From Pseudomonadota bacterium (GTDB lineage: Bacteria > Bdellovibrionota_C > UBA2361 > OMIW01), in NCBI GenBank assembly GCA_900299205.1, contig OMIW01000049.1:1-24327 (forward strand): a stretch of 24,327 nt of DNA. The letters are read 5' to 3'. The notes below the pieces were generated by a model. It was not told the origin of the DNA. It saw nothing but the letters and a program-made list of their open reading frames with translations, and did no database searches. This document shows positions 22,891 to 24,327 of the stretch, piece after piece. Position 1 is the first letter of the stretch. Each line of letters opens with the position of its first letter. The position numbers and the translations under genes are program-made.

Positions 22891-24327
22891 ATGCATCGAT
22901 TTTTTTTACCTTTCTTTTCACTACTCCTTGCACTCCCCTTTAATGTGGCTCAAGCAGAACCGCTCTGCGAGGCCGAGCGCAAGATTCGATTCGATGATGA
23001 TCATCCAAACCCTCTTCCGAAAAGGGCATTCTCGTTGGTAGGCGCCGGTGCGGCGTTTGATCCAATAATCAACTCCCTTTACTCCGGTTATCGATGGCCG
23101 GTCGGCACCACCACACTCACCTTCAGCTTTCATGCGGAGTCTAGTCTCTCCCCCCTCTCGGATGCGACCAAAGACAATTATCGTCGGGTCTTTCTTGATG
23201 TCAGCCGTTTCATTCAAATAGATTTTGGCGAGACAAACTCGGGTGATCTTCGGATTGTTCGGTCGACGCTACCCAACTATGCGTACGCCTATTACCCAAG
23301 CGGGGGACCGGACGACGGCGATATTTATCTCCTTCACACCTACGATTCACCCACTCAGGGGACGAACAGCTTCCAAAAGAGTTATGGCAGCCATGGATTC
23401 ACTGCCCTTGTTCATGAGCTCGGCCATGCGCTCGGCCTCAAACACTCATTTGAGACTCCCGCATTAGCGACAGGAGACGATCACCAGACCAATACAGCGA
23501 TGACTTATACTTTTGATTTTGATGAGCCGGCAACATTTATGCGGTACGACATAAAGACACTCCAATATCTTTACGGAGCACGTCCTTATAACGAAGGGAA
23601 TGATACTTATACGTTCGGGAGCAGACTCGACACCTATATCGAGAACGGAGGAGAGACATTTTATACCGACCCGTACAGCGCATTTAAAAATATTTTATGG
23701 GACTCTGGAGGAAGGGACTCTATCGATATCTCGGCGATATCTGCAGGTACGGCAACAAGAGTGGATATCCGCGATGGAGGGGCAGTGTCCCTTGCAGCAG
23801 ATTACAAATCTTCGGGGAATCAGATCGACTCAGGAACCACTCTTGCGTACGGCGTCGTAATTGAAGATGTCGTACTCTCGCCTGGCAATGATACGGTATA
23901 CCTAAACGATAGTTCAAATACCATCCGAGGCTATAAGGTGGGTCTGCCGAACGGAAACGATTCGATCTGGGGAGCCTCCGCAGCTGACAGTGTAGACATC
24001 AGAGAATTCTCCAGTCAGGACATCTCGATTCAAACAGGAACGACTGACCAGGTGATTCAACTGAACGGGAATGGGTCAATAACTCTCAAAAACGTCGTCG
24101 GAGGAAACGAACCGACCATCTTTACCGCTGAGTCTGCGACGGCGACTCCAAGCCCCGAACCTACCGCCACCCGAACTCCGACCGCCACCCAAACTCCGAC
24201 CGCCACCGCCACTCATACGGCGAGTCCTACGAGCACGAGAACTCCGACACCAACCCTCACTGCAACGCCAACCGCTTCGCCAACCGTAACTCCCACCCCC
24301 AGCCCGACAGCCACGACGACTCCTACC
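22891..24327 (+). CDS. Secreted serralysin-like metalloprotease (M10), partial at right edge
   Basis: The frame is open for all 479 codons to the window end, so the C-terminus is missing. A Sec signal peptide is visible (hydrophobic 4-20, likely cut near AQA-EP at 22-23). The catalytic domain has the zinc motif HELGHALGLKH (175-185; His175, Glu176, His179, His185), a Met-turn NTAMTY (Met204, Tyr206) and YDIKTLQYLYGA (219-230), which is characteristic of serralysins. A beta-rich region with degenerate RTX-like GNDT/GNDS motifs follows (about 237-410). From about 414 the sequence is a Thr/Pro-rich linker. AAGGAG precedes the ATG. It probably degrades extracellular protein. The combination of Sec signal and linker departs from the type I-secreted family. 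Confidence 0.88.
   Translation, partial: MHRFFLPFFSLLLALPFNVAQAEPLCEAERKIRFDDDHPNPLPKRAFSLVGAGAAFDPIINSLYSGYRWPVGTTTLTFSFHAESSLSPLSDATKDNYRRVFLDVSRFIQIDFGETNSGDLRIVRSTLPNYAYAYYPSGGPDDGDIYLLHTYDSPTQGTNSFQKSYGSHGFTALVHELGHALGLKHSFETPALATGDDHQTNTAMTYTFDFDEPATFMRYDIKTLQYLYGARPYNEGNDTYTFGSRLDTYIENGGETFYTDPYSAFKNILWDSGGRDSIDISAISAGTATRVDIRDGGAVSLAADYKSSGNQIDSGTTLAYGVVIEDVVLSPGNDTVYLNDSSNTIRGYKVGLPNGNDSIWGASAADSVDIREFSSQDISIQTGTTDQVIQLNGNGSITLKNVVGGNEPTIFTAESATATPSPEPTATRTPTATQTPTATATHTASPTSTRTPTPTLTATPTASPTVTPTPSPTATTTPT
24141..24327 (+). repeat. Thr/Pro/Ala-rich coding repeat region of the protease
   Basis: The end of the protease frame is low-complexity, mostly Thr, Pro, Ala and Ser codons. An exact 15-base unit, ACTCCGACCGCCACC, occurs at 24175-24189 and 24193-24207, an 18-base period. 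Such linkers usually join a secreted domain to a surface anchor or second domain, and are often glycosylated. The repeat continues past the window. Confidence 0.75.

Noticed and set aside
24141-24327. Short tandem repeats as a possible CRISPR or satellite array
   Set aside because: The repeats are in frame with the protease and encode a Thr/Pro-rich linker; there are no regular spacers.

Overview
The window looks like a chromosomal stretch from a Gram-negative bacterium of moderate G+C content. The gene set is mostly housekeeping and accessory: fabD, a group III phosphofructokinase, a bacteriophytochrome core, htpX, lysA, an AspT-type exchanger, an isoaspartyl peptidase, a DEAH-box helicase, prfC, a RidA-like protein, a TerB-like protein, a hybrid histidine kinase, an OsmC-family protein, mlaA and a serralysin-like protease. 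MlaA implies an outer membrane, and the tRNA gene encodes its own CCA end. GTG and TTG starts are frequent. I cannot place the organism below 'Gram-negative, perhaps a delta-proteobacterium-like or related lineage'. I see no phage, insertion sequence, CRISPR array or integrase.

Layout. 1-2603 (+): fabD, then a 173-base leader with stacked hairpins, then phosphofructokinase. 2667-5292 (-): a phytochrome photosensory core without an output domain, preceded by htpX. 5449-8020 (+): a possible short leader ORF, a membrane-anchored unknown protein and a multi-spanning ABC-2-like permease, coupled by overlapping start/stop codons. 8095-11534 (-): an AspT-type exchanger, a terminator, lysA, then tRNA-Leu(GAG) with its own promoter. 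11851-12783 (+): isoaspartyl peptidase, divergent from the exchanger. 12773-12877 (-): a tiny ORF with a perfect Shine-Dalgarno. 12965-15103 (+): DEAH helicase. 15123-17798 (-): TerB-like, RidA-like and RF3 genes. 18040-20084 (+): a hybrid histidine kinase split by a -1 frame change at a run of seven A. 20069-21425 (-): mlaA then the OsmC-family gene. 21949 onward (+): an unknown helical protein and the start of a secreted M10 metalloprotease that runs off the right edge.

The most interesting points are these. (1) The kinase frame break lies on a correctly phased A_AAA_AAA heptamer with a hairpin 6 bases downstream, which is the architecture of programmed -1 frameshifting; a one-base homopolymer error or mutation is the mundane alternative. 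(2) The phytochrome keeps its chromophore-pocket residues and lacks any output module. (3) A 34-residue ORF at 12773-12877 has a 9-base perfect match to the anti-Shine-Dalgarno. (4) A 7-bp-arm palindrome sits inside the exchanger promoter. (5) A serralysin-type protease carries a Sec signal peptide and a Thr/Pro-rich tail, where classical members use type I secretion. No single multi-gene novel system is demonstrable from the sequence alone.
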